Assembly (NCBI GenBank): GCA_037132275.1
Contig: JBAXPK010000001.1
Coordinates: 1-64,000, forward strand
Length of the DNA stretch: 64,000 nt
Source of the DNA: JAABPW01 sp037132275
GTDB taxonomy: Bacteria > Verrucomicrobiota > Kiritimatiellia > CAIKKV01 > CAITUY01
Direction: 5' to 3'
Shown piece by piece: positions 44,112 to 52,912 of this stretch (positions are counted from its first letter, which is position 1; each line of letters starts with the position of its first letter). The position numbers and the translations under genes were made by a program. A model generated the notes under the pieces. It was not told where the DNA came from. It was given only the letters and a program-made list of their open reading frames with translations, and made no database searches.

Positions 44112-45299
44112 CCTCAAGTTAAATCCAAGTTTCTTAAAGGCACGCTGCAAATCAGTCGTTCCACCGCTCAATTCCACCGTTGTATATTGAAACTCACGCC
44201 GCTCGGGATAGTCGCTTCGCAGACGGTCGAAATTCTTCATTCGCGCTTTTTCATCCGCCACTGCAGACTCGCGAAAGCGGCGGTCATCCCCTTCCAAATC
44301 ATAGACCTGACGCACCACTTCCCTTAACACCGACTGATCATCCCGCCCGGCGATGTCCACCTTCACTTTAGGCACAAGCGGTGGCGGCATCAGAGGTTCA
44401 TGCGACCAGGTGGCGGAAACACCCAGAAACTTGCAGACCTCGCGATAAACCATGACCGTTCCCATCACTTTGCCTTCAAAGGAATGCCCGGCGATATGCG
44501 GAGTGGCAATATCAACCCGCGCCATGAGGTCAGTCCGATAATTGGGTTCCCCTTCCCATGTGTCCAAAATGACATGGCTGACCTGCCCGTTATCCAAGGC
44601 GGCGAGCAAGGCCGCAGAGTCCACAACCGGCCCGCGGGCGGCGTTCAAGAAAATAAGCCCTTTTTTCGCCTTCCCAAAAAATGCCGCATCCGCCAGATGA
44701 ACCGTCTTGTCCGGCCCGTCTTTTGTCAACGGGACATGAACGGTGATAATATCCGCCTCCGCCAGCACCTGATCCAAACTGACAAAACAATCGTCAGCCC
44801 CTCCATTTTCAATTCTGGATTCTGGATCCTGGATTCTGGATTCCGTTCTTTCCCGGGGCGGATCATTCATCAAAACCCTCATCCCCAACGCCCGGGCCTT
44901 CTGCACAACGCGGCGGCCCACATTGCCGACGCCAACAACCCCGATGGTTTTTCCTTCCAGGGTGAAGCCATGCTTGCAGGCAAGATACAACAACGCGGCC
45001 GTGACATATTCCGAGACACTGTTGGCGTTGCAGCCAGGCGCAAAACACCACGCGATCCCCGCTTTGTCGAAATAGGGAATATCCAGGTGATCGGTTCCGA
45101 TGGTGGCCGTTCCCACAAAACGCACCGAACTCCCTTCCAGCAAAGACCGGTTGACCTTTGTGGTGGATCGAAGCGCAAGAATATCCGTTTCCCTGACATC
45201 GGCTGCCGTGATATGGCGTCCTTCCAAAATGCGGGTTTCACCAAGCGTACTGAACGCCTCCATCGCAAACGGCATATTCGTGGCACAAATGATCTTCAT
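44106..45299 (-). CDS. pdxB: Erythronate-4-phosphate dehydrogenase-like
   Basis: 397-residue D-2-hydroxyacid dehydrogenase of the PdxB type, in pyridoxal-5'-phosphate synthesis. GTATIGTDHLDIPYFDKAGI, CNANSVSEYVTAALL, IGVVGVGNVGRRVVQKARALGM (NAD site), ATPHIAGHSFEGKVMGT and a C-terminal dimerisation domain are present. GGAG 7 bases upstream supports ATG 45299 over 45317. A repetitive insert (ESRIQDPESRIENG) after the NAD-binding region is encoded by tandem ATTCTGG units and is not part of the normal fold. Confidence 0.85.
   Translation of the reverse strand: MKIICATNMPFAMEAFSTLGETRILEGRHITAADVRETDILALRSTTKVNRSLLEGSSVRFVGTATIGTDHLDIPYFDKAGIAWCFAPGCNANSVSEYVTAALLYLACKHGFTLEGKTIGVVGVGNVGRRVVQKARALGMRVLMNDPPRERTESRIQDPESRIENGGADDCFVSLDQVLAEADIITVHVPLTKDGPDKTVHLADAAFFGKAKKGLIFLNAARGPVVDSAALLAALDNGQVSHVILDTWEGEPNYRTDLMARVDIATPHIAGHSFEGKVMGTVMVYREVCKFLGVSATWSHEPLMPPPLVPKVKVDIAGRDDQSVLREVVRQVYDLEGDDRRFRESAVADEKARMKNFDRLRSDYPERREFQYTTVELSGGTTDLQRAFKKLGFNLRS
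44812..44839. repeat. Tandem 7-bp ATTCTGG repeat inside pdxB
   Basis: Four units (ATTCTGG, ATTCTGG, ATCCTGG, ATTCTGG) are read in frame as a repetitive peptide. The 12-mer AATTCTGGATTC at 44811-44822 recurs inverted at 48245-48256 before mqnD. Confidence 0.75.
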
Positions 45300-45340
45300 A
45301 TAATCACTCCGACTCATAATTCTGCCAGCAACTCGCTTTA

Positions 45341-46375
45341 TCAGCGCATACGATTCCGGACTTCTGCCAGAAGGTCAAATACCCGTTTTGCCACATCGGG
45401 CGCCAGGCTCCCGGCACCGCAGGACGGGGTTATGATGGCCCGCTCACGCAACAGGTCTTTCGAAATGCCTTTCTTCATCAGCCCGTCAAAACAGGCCAGC
45501 AAGAGCTGCGTCAGCGATTGGGCCGATTCCTTGTTGACGGCGGTCGTGGTGGGGACAATTCCCCAGGCGATGCTACCGCCCCGCTCAAACAGGGTCTTGA
45601 TGTCATTGGCATACAGCGAAATGCTCGCCCCGTACTGGTAGGCGTCGAAATTGACGACCTGCACACCGCTACGAACGATCATACCCCAATCGCTGTTTCC
45701 GCAGATATGAATCCCGGGGATGGCACCCGCATCCGTAATGGCGCTAAACACCTCGCCCAGCATTTCCACAACCGCTTCTTCGGACACATAAATGTAAGTG
45801 CTGCTCCCATAGGCGGCAAGCACAGGCTCGTCCACAAAGATCAGCACGCGCCCGGACGAAAAGGGTTTGAGAAACTTGATCTGCCACTGCACCTTGCGCA
45901 CGATGGTCTTGACGGCCGCATCACGCAAATCAGGATCGCTATAGAGCGGATTTTTGTCCGCGTCATAGATACCGGTACAAAATGTGATGGGGCCGGTCGT
46001 GTGCCCCTTGACACAAGGCCACGTCCGATTGGCGGCCAGTCGTTGAAACGCGTAAAGTCCGGCAGCGACGTCGCTTGAGATGGGAAACAGATCCGGATCG
46101 TCCGCCAGGAACTTCGTGTAGAATTCCTCCAATTCAACAGCCCGGTTGGCCGGGTCAAACAAAATCCGTTCCTGATCGGCTTCCACCCTGACACAAGGCA
46201 TCCCTTCGCTATATTGGGGAATCATCTCCTCGGCAAAACAGCGTTTGGGCAATTGCGGCCAAAACGGAATGGTTAAGCCGGCGTCGAACAAAAACGATGC
46301 CGCTTGATCGCTATCGAAAAACGGAACACTTCCAATACCTGTTGTCGACAAACCGGGCTTATAAATTGAGCTCAT
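45341..46375 (-). CDS. MetE-like (cobalamin-independent methionine synthase C-domain) protein
   Basis: 344-residue protein of the UROD/MetE-like TIM-barrel superfamily. TTGIGSVPFFDSDQAA is the MetE-domain opening ('T.iGS.P'). GIHICGNSDW gives a His-x-Cys pair, and ITPSCGAGSL gives a later Cys, matching zinc ligands of methionine synthase. It is only half the size of full MetE, lacking the N-terminal barrel; such single-domain forms act as corrinoid-linked or unknown methyltransferases. GGAG before ATG 46375 fixes the start. About 200 non-coding bases upstream separate it from glpD. Confidence 0.78.
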   Translation of the reverse strand: MSSIYKPGLSTTGIGSVPFFDSDQAASFLFDAGLTIPFWPQLPKRCFAEEMIPQYSEGMPCVRVEADQERILFDPANRAVELEEFYTKFLADDPDLFPISSDVAAGLYAFQRLAANRTWPCVKGHTTGPITFCTGIYDADKNPLYSDPDLRDAAVKTIVRKVQWQIKFLKPFSSGRVLIFVDEPVLAAYGSSTYIYVSEEAVVEMLGEVFSAITDAGAIPGIHICGNSDWGMIVRSGVQVVNFDAYQYGASISLYANDIKTLFERGGSIAWGIVPTTTAVNKESAQSLTQLLLACFDGLMKKGISKDLLRERAIITPSCGAGSLAPDVAKRVFDLLAEVRNRMR

Positions 46376-46583
46376 ATTATCTCCATCTCCATCACTTTTC
46401 ACAAACTCTTTTGTCCCAGTAGAGTTAGGGTGAAAATCATCAGGATACAGAGTGGATCATGCGCGACGTTCTATTTCCGCGTCAATGGAAAGTTTAGAAT
46501 ACGATGTGAATCCCTATTGACATGACACGGGGATCAAAGTAACTCATGCCAATGGTATTTGCGAATTTCATAGGGAGTAATCA

Positions 46584-48245
46584 ATGAGCCGGGATATTGC
46601 CAACCTTGCAGAGCGGGAATTTGATATTTTAATCGTCGGCGGTGGCATTCACGGAGTTACCCTGGCCCGGGAAGCCGCTTTGGCGGGTCTATCCGTTGCA
46701 CTTGTTGACAAAGCGGATTTCTGCTCCGCCACCTCCGCGAACAGTCTTAAGATTCTCCATGGCGGTATCCGTTACCTGCAGCAGGCCAACCTGCCCCGTG
46801 TGCGCCAATCCGTTATCGAACGACGGACCATGCTGCAAATTGCCCCTCACCTCGTTGAACCGCTCCCCTGCGCCATGCCGACCTATGGTCACGGCATGAA
46901 AGGCAAGGAAGTTATGTTCTGCGGCCTTTTGGCTTATAATCTCCTGAGCGGGGATCGGAATCAGGGACTTCCCACTGGCAAGGCCATCCCCAGTTGCCGC
47001 ATTGGCTCGCGCACCGAGTGGCTGGCCATCGCCCCGGATCTGGATAATCCCCGTTTCACCGGCGCCGCTCTGTGGCACGATGCCATCGCCCTTAACACGG
47101 AAAGACTGGGCTTGGGATTTGTTGCCTCCGCCATTCAGGCGGGAGCCCATGTCGCCAACTATATCGAGGTCACAGGGTTTCAGCGTAACGGCCGCGACGT
47201 CACTGGCGTCACCGCCATCGACCGCATAACCAATCAACCGTTAACCATCCGGGCGAAAGTAACGGTAAACAATACCGGCCCCTGGATCCGGGAAACTTTG
47301 CGCCTGCTCGGCGAAACTGTGACGACGCCCGAATATCGTTGCGCCCTGGCCATGAATGTCGTCTTGCGCAAACAGTTGATTCCCCGTCATGCCGTCGGGC
47401 TCACAGCCTATAAGGAAGGCTGGGAAAACGGGCGACTTTTCTTCTTCGTGCCGTGGCGTGACCGCACCATGGTGGGCACCTATCTGCGCCCCCATACCGG
47501 AAGTCCCGACCAACTGAAGGTCACGCCGGACGACATCCAGTCATTCATCGCGAATCTAAACCTGGCTTATCCAGCGGCTCAATTAAAACCGAAAGACATC
47601 GCGTTCATCCAGGCAGGCCTCATGCCGGCCACCGATCAGGATGTAAGCCCAGGGGGTGAGCCCCGCCTCCTGAATCAGTTCCAGATTCTGGATCATGCCA
47701 AAGGGGATAACCTCAATGGCCTGATGTCCGTCCTCGGGGTAAAGTGGACCACCGCGCGGGATGTGGCTCAACGCACGCTCGCCCTTCTTCTAACCAAGTT
47801 GGGCCGATCCCCAGTCAACCGGCTATCCGCGATCCACCCCCTGCCGGGTGGCGATATCCCTGACTTGGAGGTGCTGATAAAAGAAATCATCCAATCCGGG
47901 TTGCCGGAAGAAACGGCTCACCATCTCGTGTGTCACTATGGCCTGCGCTGCCGGGATGTGATTCGACTGGGTGCCACTAATCCGCTCTGGTTAAAGCCCC
48001 TGGGCGAAGGAACCTGCGTGACGGGCGCCGAAATCATTTTCGCCCTGCGCGAGGAGATGGCTCAAACCCTGGCCGATGTTGTGCTACGCAGAACCGGCCT
48101 GGGGTCGGCAGGCCGCCCCTCCAAAGCCGCGCTGATGAACGCCGCGGTGATCATGGCCCGCGAACTCGCCTGGGATGCCCCGCGTCTCGACAAAGAACTG
48201 GCTATACTCCGAGCCCTTCCCTGCTGGCCAGTTGAGGAGAGATAG
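46584..48245 (+). CDS. glpD: FAD-dependent glycerol-3-phosphate dehydrogenase
   Basis: 553-residue membrane-associated GlpD. It oxidises glycerol 3-phosphate to DHAP and passes electrons to quinone. FDILIVGGGIHGVTLAREAAL binds FAD. DFCSATSANSLKILHGGIRYLQ, VNNTGPWIRETLRLLG and FFFVPWRDRTMVGTYL are family blocks. GGGAG precedes the ATG. Its quinone-linked activity fits well with the menaquinone gene cluster that begins 18 bases downstream. Confidence 0.93.
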   Translation: MSRDIANLAEREFDILIVGGGIHGVTLAREAALAGLSVALVDKADFCSATSANSLKILHGGIRYLQQANLPRVRQSVIERRTMLQIAPHLVEPLPCAMPTYGHGMKGKEVMFCGLLAYNLLSGDRNQGLPTGKAIPSCRIGSRTEWLAIAPDLDNPRFTGAALWHDAIALNTERLGLGFVASAIQAGAHVANYIEVTGFQRNGRDVTGVTAIDRITNQPLTIRAKVTVNNTGPWIRETLRLLGETVTTPEYRCALAMNVVLRKQLIPRHAVGLTAYKEGWENGRLFFFVPWRDRTMVGTYLRPHTGSPDQLKVTPDDIQSFIANLNLAYPAAQLKPKDIAFIQAGLMPATDQDVSPGGEPRLLNQFQILDHAKGDNLNGLMSVLGVKWTTARDVAQRTLALLLTKLGRSPVNRLSAIHPLPGGDIPDLEVLIKEIIQSGLPEETAHHLVCHYGLRCRDVIRLGATNPLWLKPLGEGTCVTGAEIIFALREEMAQTLADVVLRRTGLGSAGRPSKAALMNAAVIMARELAWDAPRLDKELAILRALPCWPVEER

Positions 48246-48256
48246 AATCCAGAATT
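48245..48256. repeat. Inverted copy of the AATTCTGGATTC word
   Basis: GAATCCAGAATT between glpD and mqnD is the exact reverse complement of 44811-44822 in pdxB. Confidence 0.6.
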
Positions 48257-48263
48257 CCCTCTT

Positions 48264-49067
48264 ATGAAACTCAGAATGGCCTATTCTCCGTGCCCGAATG
48301 ACACGTCGATGTTTCATGACGTTGCTGCGGGGCTCTTGTCGCGTTATGGCTACGAGGTATCCGTGCATCTTCATGACGTCGAAACCCTCAACCGACTGGC
48401 GCTGGACACCACCTACGACATCACGAAAATCTCGTTTCATGCTTATCTGCTGGTACGGCAACATTATCAACTACTCAACTCCGGGGCCGCGCTCGGCTTT
48501 GGTTGTGGTCCCCTGCTCGTCTCAAAAGCCCCCATGGCCGATGACGATGTGTCCCGTTGCCGAATCGCCGTACCCGGCGAACTGACCACCGCGCACCTGC
48601 TTCTGCGGTTGTGGGCGCCCAATGCCCAAAAGAAGATCTTTGTCCCCTATGACCGCGTGATGGACCTGATCCGCACCGGCGAGGCCGACTGCGGCATTCT
48701 CATTCACGAGTCACGCTTCGTCTACCAGCAGGCCGGTCTCACCTGCATCGTGGATCTCGGGGAATGGTGGGAGCAGGAAACAGGACAGCCCATCCCACTG
48801 GGCTGTATTGTCGCCCGTAAAAGTCTCGGCACGCCAACAATCGCTGAACTTGATCAATTGCTGCGCCGCGCTATCGTTCACTCCCGCGCCCGCCCCGAGG
48901 AATCCGCCCAGTATGTTCGCGACCACGCCCGTGAAACCGATGAAACGGTCATTCAAAAACATATCAAAATGTTCGTCACCGACTTCTCTGTCGACTTAGG
49001 CGGAGCCGGCCATGCTGCCGTGGCAGTCCTGGAGGCCATGGCGCAAAAGGCGGGAGTGATCCCATGA
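48264..49067 (+). CDS. mqnD: 1,4-dihydroxy-6-naphthoate synthase
   Basis: 267-residue MqnD of the futalosine menaquinone pathway. It converts cyclic dehypoxanthine futalosine to 1,4-dihydroxy-6-naphthoate. The N-terminal MAYSPCPNDTSMFHDVAAG is diagnostic (SPCPNDT). DITKISFHAYLLVR, LGFGCGPLLVSK, GELTTAHLLLRLWAP and YDRVMDLIRTGEADCGILIHESRF match throughout. The ATG at 48264 lacks a strong Shine-Dalgarno. The stop overlaps the next start as ATGA. Confidence 0.94.
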   Translation: MKLRMAYSPCPNDTSMFHDVAAGLLSRYGYEVSVHLHDVETLNRLALDTTYDITKISFHAYLLVRQHYQLLNSGAALGFGCGPLLVSKAPMADDDVSRCRIAVPGELTTAHLLLRLWAPNAQKKIFVPYDRVMDLIRTGEADCGILIHESRFVYQQAGLTCIVDLGEWWEQETGQPIPLGCIVARKSLGTPTIAELDQLLRRAIVHSRARPEESAQYVRDHARETDETVIQKHIKMFVTDFSVDLGGAGHAAVAVLEAMAQKAGVIP

Positions 49068-50530
49068 TTGCCATCCTTCTAGCCACACTGAGTGAAGCCC
49101 AGCCGCTGATTGACCTCCTCAAGGCCGAGAAGCGCCTTGAGCAACCGTTCGCAACCTATGGCTTTCAAGCCGTAGGCCGCCGGCCGGGTGGACTGGTTGT
49201 GATCACAGGTATCGGCCCGAAGCAAGCCGCCTTGGCGACCGATTACGCCATCACCGCCCGCGGCGCCAGCCGGATCCTCAATGTGGGGATCTGTGGCGCC
49301 CTGACGCATGCCGTCGATCCCGGCCATATGTGCCACATCACGGAGATTATCGAGGGCGATGTCCTGCTGAAGAATCCAGCCACCCCATCAATTCCCCTGG
49401 CAACGGAAGCCATCTGGCGCGCCCTGCCCCCGGCACGGCTGGTATCCGTCAGCGAGCCGGTATTCGGTGGCGAAGGCCGGGCGATCCTGGCCGCCCACGC
49501 CGATATGGTGGATATGGAAGGCTATGCGATTGTGCAAGTCTGTATTCGGAAAGACTTGCCGTATCAATTACTGAAGGTCGTCAGTGACCGTGCGGATGAT
49601 GCCGGACACGAGGAGTTGCATCTTAATCTCACCCGCGTCTCCTCCTTTCTCGCCGAGGAAGTGATAGCTGGACTGGAGCATCATCTTGCTCCGCTCCACC
49701 AAAGCCTGAGGGCGCGTCTTTCAAATTTCATCAAAATAGAGCACACCATTTTCAGCCTTCCCCTTTTGCTGGCCGGCGCCTGGCTCGGGGCCGGGCGGCA
49801 ATGGCCGGGACTGCGGCCGCTTCTACTGGTGATACTGGCGGGAGTTGGTGCGCGTTCACTGGGCATGGCCATGAACCGGATCCTGGACCGCCACATCGAC
49901 CAGCTTAACCCCCGCACGGCTTCCCGCGAACTTCCCAGCGGCAAACTCTCGCTGGGACAGGCCTGGATCGTAGCGGTAGCAGGTCTCGCGGTCTATCTCG
50001 TGGCATGCGCGGCGCTGGGTCCGTTATGCCTGCGGCTGTCCCCGATTCCGGCTTTGGTCTTGATCACTTACTCAATGCTCAAGCGCTTTAGCAGCCTCTG
50101 CCACTACGGAATTGGAGTCTGCCTGGCACTGGGTCCACTGGGTGCCTATGTAGCCGTGACCGGGTCCACCGCCATCGATGGGGCAACCCTGATGCTGGCC
50201 CTGTTCACCTTCTGCTGGATCAGCGGATTCGACATCATTTACGCCCTACAGGACATGACAACCGACCGCGAGATTGGCGTTCACAGTCTTCCCGCCGCAC
50301 TCGGAAGTACCGGCGCCCAGGGAATGGCCGCGCTCACCCACCTCATCGCCGCCGCCGCCGCCGTGCAACTCTGGATCTTGACTGGCACCGGCCTGGCATC
50401 CGGTCTGGCGCTGGCGGTCACGCTCGTGGCATTCGGACTGGCCTACTATCCAAAATTGCCGCTTCATGATAGATTCTTTCCGGTATCCGCCATTGCCGGA
50501 ATCGCCGGCGCGCTGATTGCCATGCTATAG
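49064..50530 (+). CDS. mqnB-mqnP: Fusion: futalosine hydrolase MqnB + prenyltransferase MqnP
   Basis: 488 residues. The N-terminal nucleosidase domain (about 1-212) has ITGIGPKQAALATDYAI, NVGICGAL, VDMEGYAIVQVCI (purine-phosphorylase-type acidic site) and KVVSDRADDAG, as in MqnB/MTAN. The C-terminal UbiA-type prenyltransferase (about 216-488) has NFIKIEHTIFSLPLLLAG, the first Asp motif NRILDRHIDQLNPRTASREL (271-290), a second Asp motif YALQDMTTDREIG (393-405) and about nine helices. The chain would release hypoxanthine (or adenine) and later prenylate the naphthoate. No stop or frameshift separates the domains. Confidence 0.92.
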   Translation: MIAILLATLSEAQPLIDLLKAEKRLEQPFATYGFQAVGRRPGGLVVITGIGPKQAALATDYAITARGASRILNVGICGALTHAVDPGHMCHITEIIEGDVLLKNPATPSIPLATEAIWRALPPARLVSVSEPVFGGEGRAILAAHADMVDMEGYAIVQVCIRKDLPYQLLKVVSDRADDAGHEELHLNLTRVSSFLAEEVIAGLEHHLAPLHQSLRARLSNFIKIEHTIFSLPLLLAGAWLGAGRQWPGLRPLLLVILAGVGARSLGMAMNRILDRHIDQLNPRTASRELPSGKLSLGQAWIVAVAGLAVYLVACAALGPLCLRLSPIPALVLITYSMLKRFSSLCHYGIGVCLALGPLGAYVAVTGSTAIDGATLMLALFTFCWISGFDIIYALQDMTTDREIGVHSLPAALGSTGAQGMAALTHLIAAAAAVQLWILTGTGLASGLALAVTLVAFGLAYYPKLPLHDRFFPVSAIAGIAGALIAML

Positions 50531-50533
50531 ACA

Positions 50534-50569
50534 GTGAAACGTTAAGCGTGAGACGTGAAGAGTATTGAA
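50534..50569. repeat. Degenerate GTGAAACG-type repeat between mqnBP and ubiX
   Basis: The 40-base gap contains GTGAAACGT, GCGTGAGACGTGAAGAG and ATTGAAA, variations of one word. A similar string, GACGTGAAGTGTTAGAGGTGAG, occurs on the minus strand at about 31007-31030 between rlmN and rsmB. It may also supply the GAAGAG ribosome-binding site for ubiX. Confidence 0.45.
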
Positions 50570-50570
50570 A

Positions 50571-51131
50571 ATGAATCTATTACTTGCTGTAAGTGGAGCG
50601 ACGGGATCGTATGCTGCGGAACTTCTGATTAAGAAGTCGCCATGGCCGGTCTCGCTGGTGGCCAGCGCCTGGGGGCGAAATGTCTATGAGCGCGAATGCG
50701 GCGATTTCGCCAAACTTGCGGCCATGGCTGACCGGGTCTTTGAGGACGCCGATCTCGCGGCCCCCGGCTCGTCGGGCTCGGTACCAACGGCTGGAATGGT
50801 TATTCTTCCCTGCTCCACCAACACACTGGCCAAGGTGGCACATGGCCTTGCGGATACCCTTATTTCCCGCGCGGCGCATTGCCACCTGAAGGAACACCGC
50901 AAGCTGGTGCTCTGCGTGCGGGAGTCGCCCTGGACACAAATTGATCTCCAGAATGCCGCCACGGTGTCTGGCGCCGGTGGTGTGATCATGCCGCTCTCCC
51001 CCCCCTTCTACCAGGTTGCGAAGAAGGATCCCCGTGACGTCACGATGGCCGACCTGCTTGATCTCTACGTGGATCGTGTTCTGGCCGTTTTGGGGCACCC
51101 TGCCCCTTCCAACTGGGAGACCATCCAGTGA
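50571..51131 (+). CDS. ubiX: UbiX-like flavin prenyltransferase
   Basis: 186-residue flavoprotein of the UbiX/Pad1 family. It makes prenylated FMN, the cofactor of UbiD decarboxylases. LLAVSGATGSYAAELLIK, VILPCSTNTLAKVAHGLADTLISRAAHC, LKEHRKLVLCVRESPW and IMPLSPPFYQ are the family's conserved stretches. In futalosine clusters this type accompanies the UbiD-like menaquinone decarboxylase (also named MqnM). ATG 50571 was chosen over TTG 50565. The stop overlaps the UbiD start as GTGA. Confidence 0.9.
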   Translation: MNLLLAVSGATGSYAAELLIKKSPWPVSLVASAWGRNVYERECGDFAKLAAMADRVFEDADLAAPGSSGSVPTAGMVILPCSTNTLAKVAHGLADTLISRAAHCHLKEHRKLVLCVRESPWTQIDLQNAATVSGAGGVIMPLSPPFYQVAKKDPRDVTMADLLDLYVDRVLAVLGHPAPSNWETIQ

Positions 51132-52912
51132 GTGCCATGGATCTCCGGGAGTTTATCAGCCAACTTGAGACACGCGGCGAACTTGTTCGCGTCAAAACGG
51201 AAGTCGATCCGGATCAGGATATCACCATCATCCAGCATCGGCTGTTAGCGGCACAAGGCCCTGCCGTCTTATTTGAACGCGTCAAAGGCTCCCCTTACCG
51301 GCTGGTCTCCAACCTCTACGGGACACCCGGGCGCGTTGAGCTGGCTTTTGGACGTCATCCCGGCGCCATTGGCGAGGATTTGGTCCGCCTCGCCGAACGA
51401 TTCATGCCGCCAACCCTATCGGCAGTGTGGGCTGAACGGCACAAACTCTGGAAAGTTGCCCAAGCCCGGATGAGAACCGTGCGACGCGGCCCCATCCTCG
51501 AGCAATGCTTCAGTCCGGCCCGCCTGGATCTATTGCCATGCCTGACTTGCTGGCCACTGGATGGCGGCCCGTTTTTTACCCTGCCGCTGGTTCACACCGT
51601 CGACCCTGTTACCGGAGCTGGAAATCTCGGCATATATCGCCTGCAACGCTACGATGCCACCAGCACGGGCATGCACTGGCAGATTGAAAAAGGCGGAGGC
51701 TTTCATTTCAAGATTGCCGCCGAGCGTGGTGAATCGCTGCCGATCAGCGTTATTCTGGGTGGGCCGCCGGCGCTCACCCTCGCCGCCATCACCCCGCTTC
51801 CCGAGGGCATTGATGAACGTTTGCTGGCCGCCTTGCTGATGGGCCACCCGCTGGATGTCATCAAACGCTCCGGCACCGGCCACCGCATTCCCGCCGCCGC
51901 CGAATTCGTGCTTGAAGGCCGCGTGACGCCCGGCGATGAGCGGCAGGAAGGCCCCTTTGGCGACCATCTGGGGCACTATTCCCATAGCGCGCCATTTCCG
52001 GTATTCCGTGTGGACCGCATGTTAGCCCGAAAAGATGCCATCTATCCCGCCACCGTGGTCGGTAAGCCGCCCCAGGAAGATTACTATATCGGGGAAGCGC
52101 TTCAGGAAATGACTCTCCCCTTGCTCAAACTCATCCGCCCGGCCATCAGCGACCTGTGGGCTTATCCGGAAACGGGTTTCCATCCCCTGGCGATTGCGGC
52201 GGTCAAGGAACGCTACGAACAGGAAGCTCTCAAGCACGCCTTGGGCCTCATGGGTGAGGGACAACTCTCCCTCACCAAAATCATGATCATGGTGGATCAT
52301 GACGTCAATGTCCGGGACTTCAAACAGGTCAGCCGTGCCTTGTGGGAGACGCTCGACGCCAACGATGGGATCCATTTGCTGGCTCCCACCGCACAGGATA
52401 CCCTGGATTTTACCGGGCCTTCAATGAACACAGGGAGCAAATTGATTCTATTGGGAACCCGCGGCAATCGCCCGCCGCTCCGCATACAGCCTCCACCAGC
52501 CCCGCCTGCCCCCTCTTCAGTTCATCCTCAAATCATGGCCATGATCGATGTCGGCGAAGCCTTTCTGGTCGCCCAGGTTCCGCCTGAGGCCAACACGATG
52601 TCCATCCGCGAGGCACTGGACGCACACCCTGCGACACGGCAATATCTTTTCCACGTCCTCGTTTCGCCGGATGTTCCGCTGAATGATTTACGAATGATTT
52701 TATGGGGTTGGTTTACGCGATTCGATCCCCTGCTCGATCTCCACCCCGCACAACGCGAAATTGTCGGAAACAGACTGGTACTTCAATTCCCGATCACCAT
52801 CGACGCGACCTGGAAACGCGGCTATCGTCAGCCGGTGGCATTTGATCCGGCCCACGAACGCCGGGTAAATGAGAACTGGGCCCTTTACGGCCTTCCGGAG
52901 TGCACGCGATGA
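51128..52912 (+). CDS. ubiD: UbiD-like menaquinone decarboxylase
   Basis: 594-residue UbiD-family decarboxylase that needs prenyl-FMN. MDLREFISQLETRGELVRVKTEVDPD is the classical N-terminus. TWPL-type CLTCWPLDGGPFFTLPLV, NLGIYRLQRYDATSTGMHW, EFVLEGRVTPGDERQEGPFGDHLGHYS and IMVDHDVNVRDF are family blocks. In this setting it removes the carboxylate from prenylated dihydroxynaphthoate (MqnL role). The start is GTG overlapping ubiX, or ATG 51137 three codons later. Confidence 0.92.
   Translation: MSAMDLREFISQLETRGELVRVKTEVDPDQDITIIQHRLLAAQGPAVLFERVKGSPYRLVSNLYGTPGRVELAFGRHPGAIGEDLVRLAERFMPPTLSAVWAERHKLWKVAQARMRTVRRGPILEQCFSPARLDLLPCLTCWPLDGGPFFTLPLVHTVDPVTGAGNLGIYRLQRYDATSTGMHWQIEKGGGFHFKIAAERGESLPISVILGGPPALTLAAITPLPEGIDERLLAALLMGHPLDVIKRSGTGHRIPAAAEFVLEGRVTPGDERQEGPFGDHLGHYSHSAPFPVFRVDRMLARKDAIYPATVVGKPPQEDYYIGEALQEMTLPLLKLIRPAISDLWAYPETGFHPLAIAAVKERYEQEALKHALGLMGEGQLSLTKIMIMVDHDVNVRDFKQVSRALWETLDANDGIHLLAPTAQDTLDFTGPSMNTGSKLILLGTRGNRPPLRIQPPPAPPAPSSVHPQIMAMIDVGEAFLVAQVPPEANTMSIREALDAHPATRQYLFHVLVSPDVPLNDLRMILWGWFTRFDPLLDLHPAQREIVGNRLVLQFPITIDATWKRGYRQPVAFDPAHERRVNENWALYGLPECTR

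Noticed and set aside
46517..46545. glpD promoter with TTGACA
   Set aside because: The -35 is perfect, but the hexamer at the right spacing (TAACTC) is a poor -10, so it was not listed.
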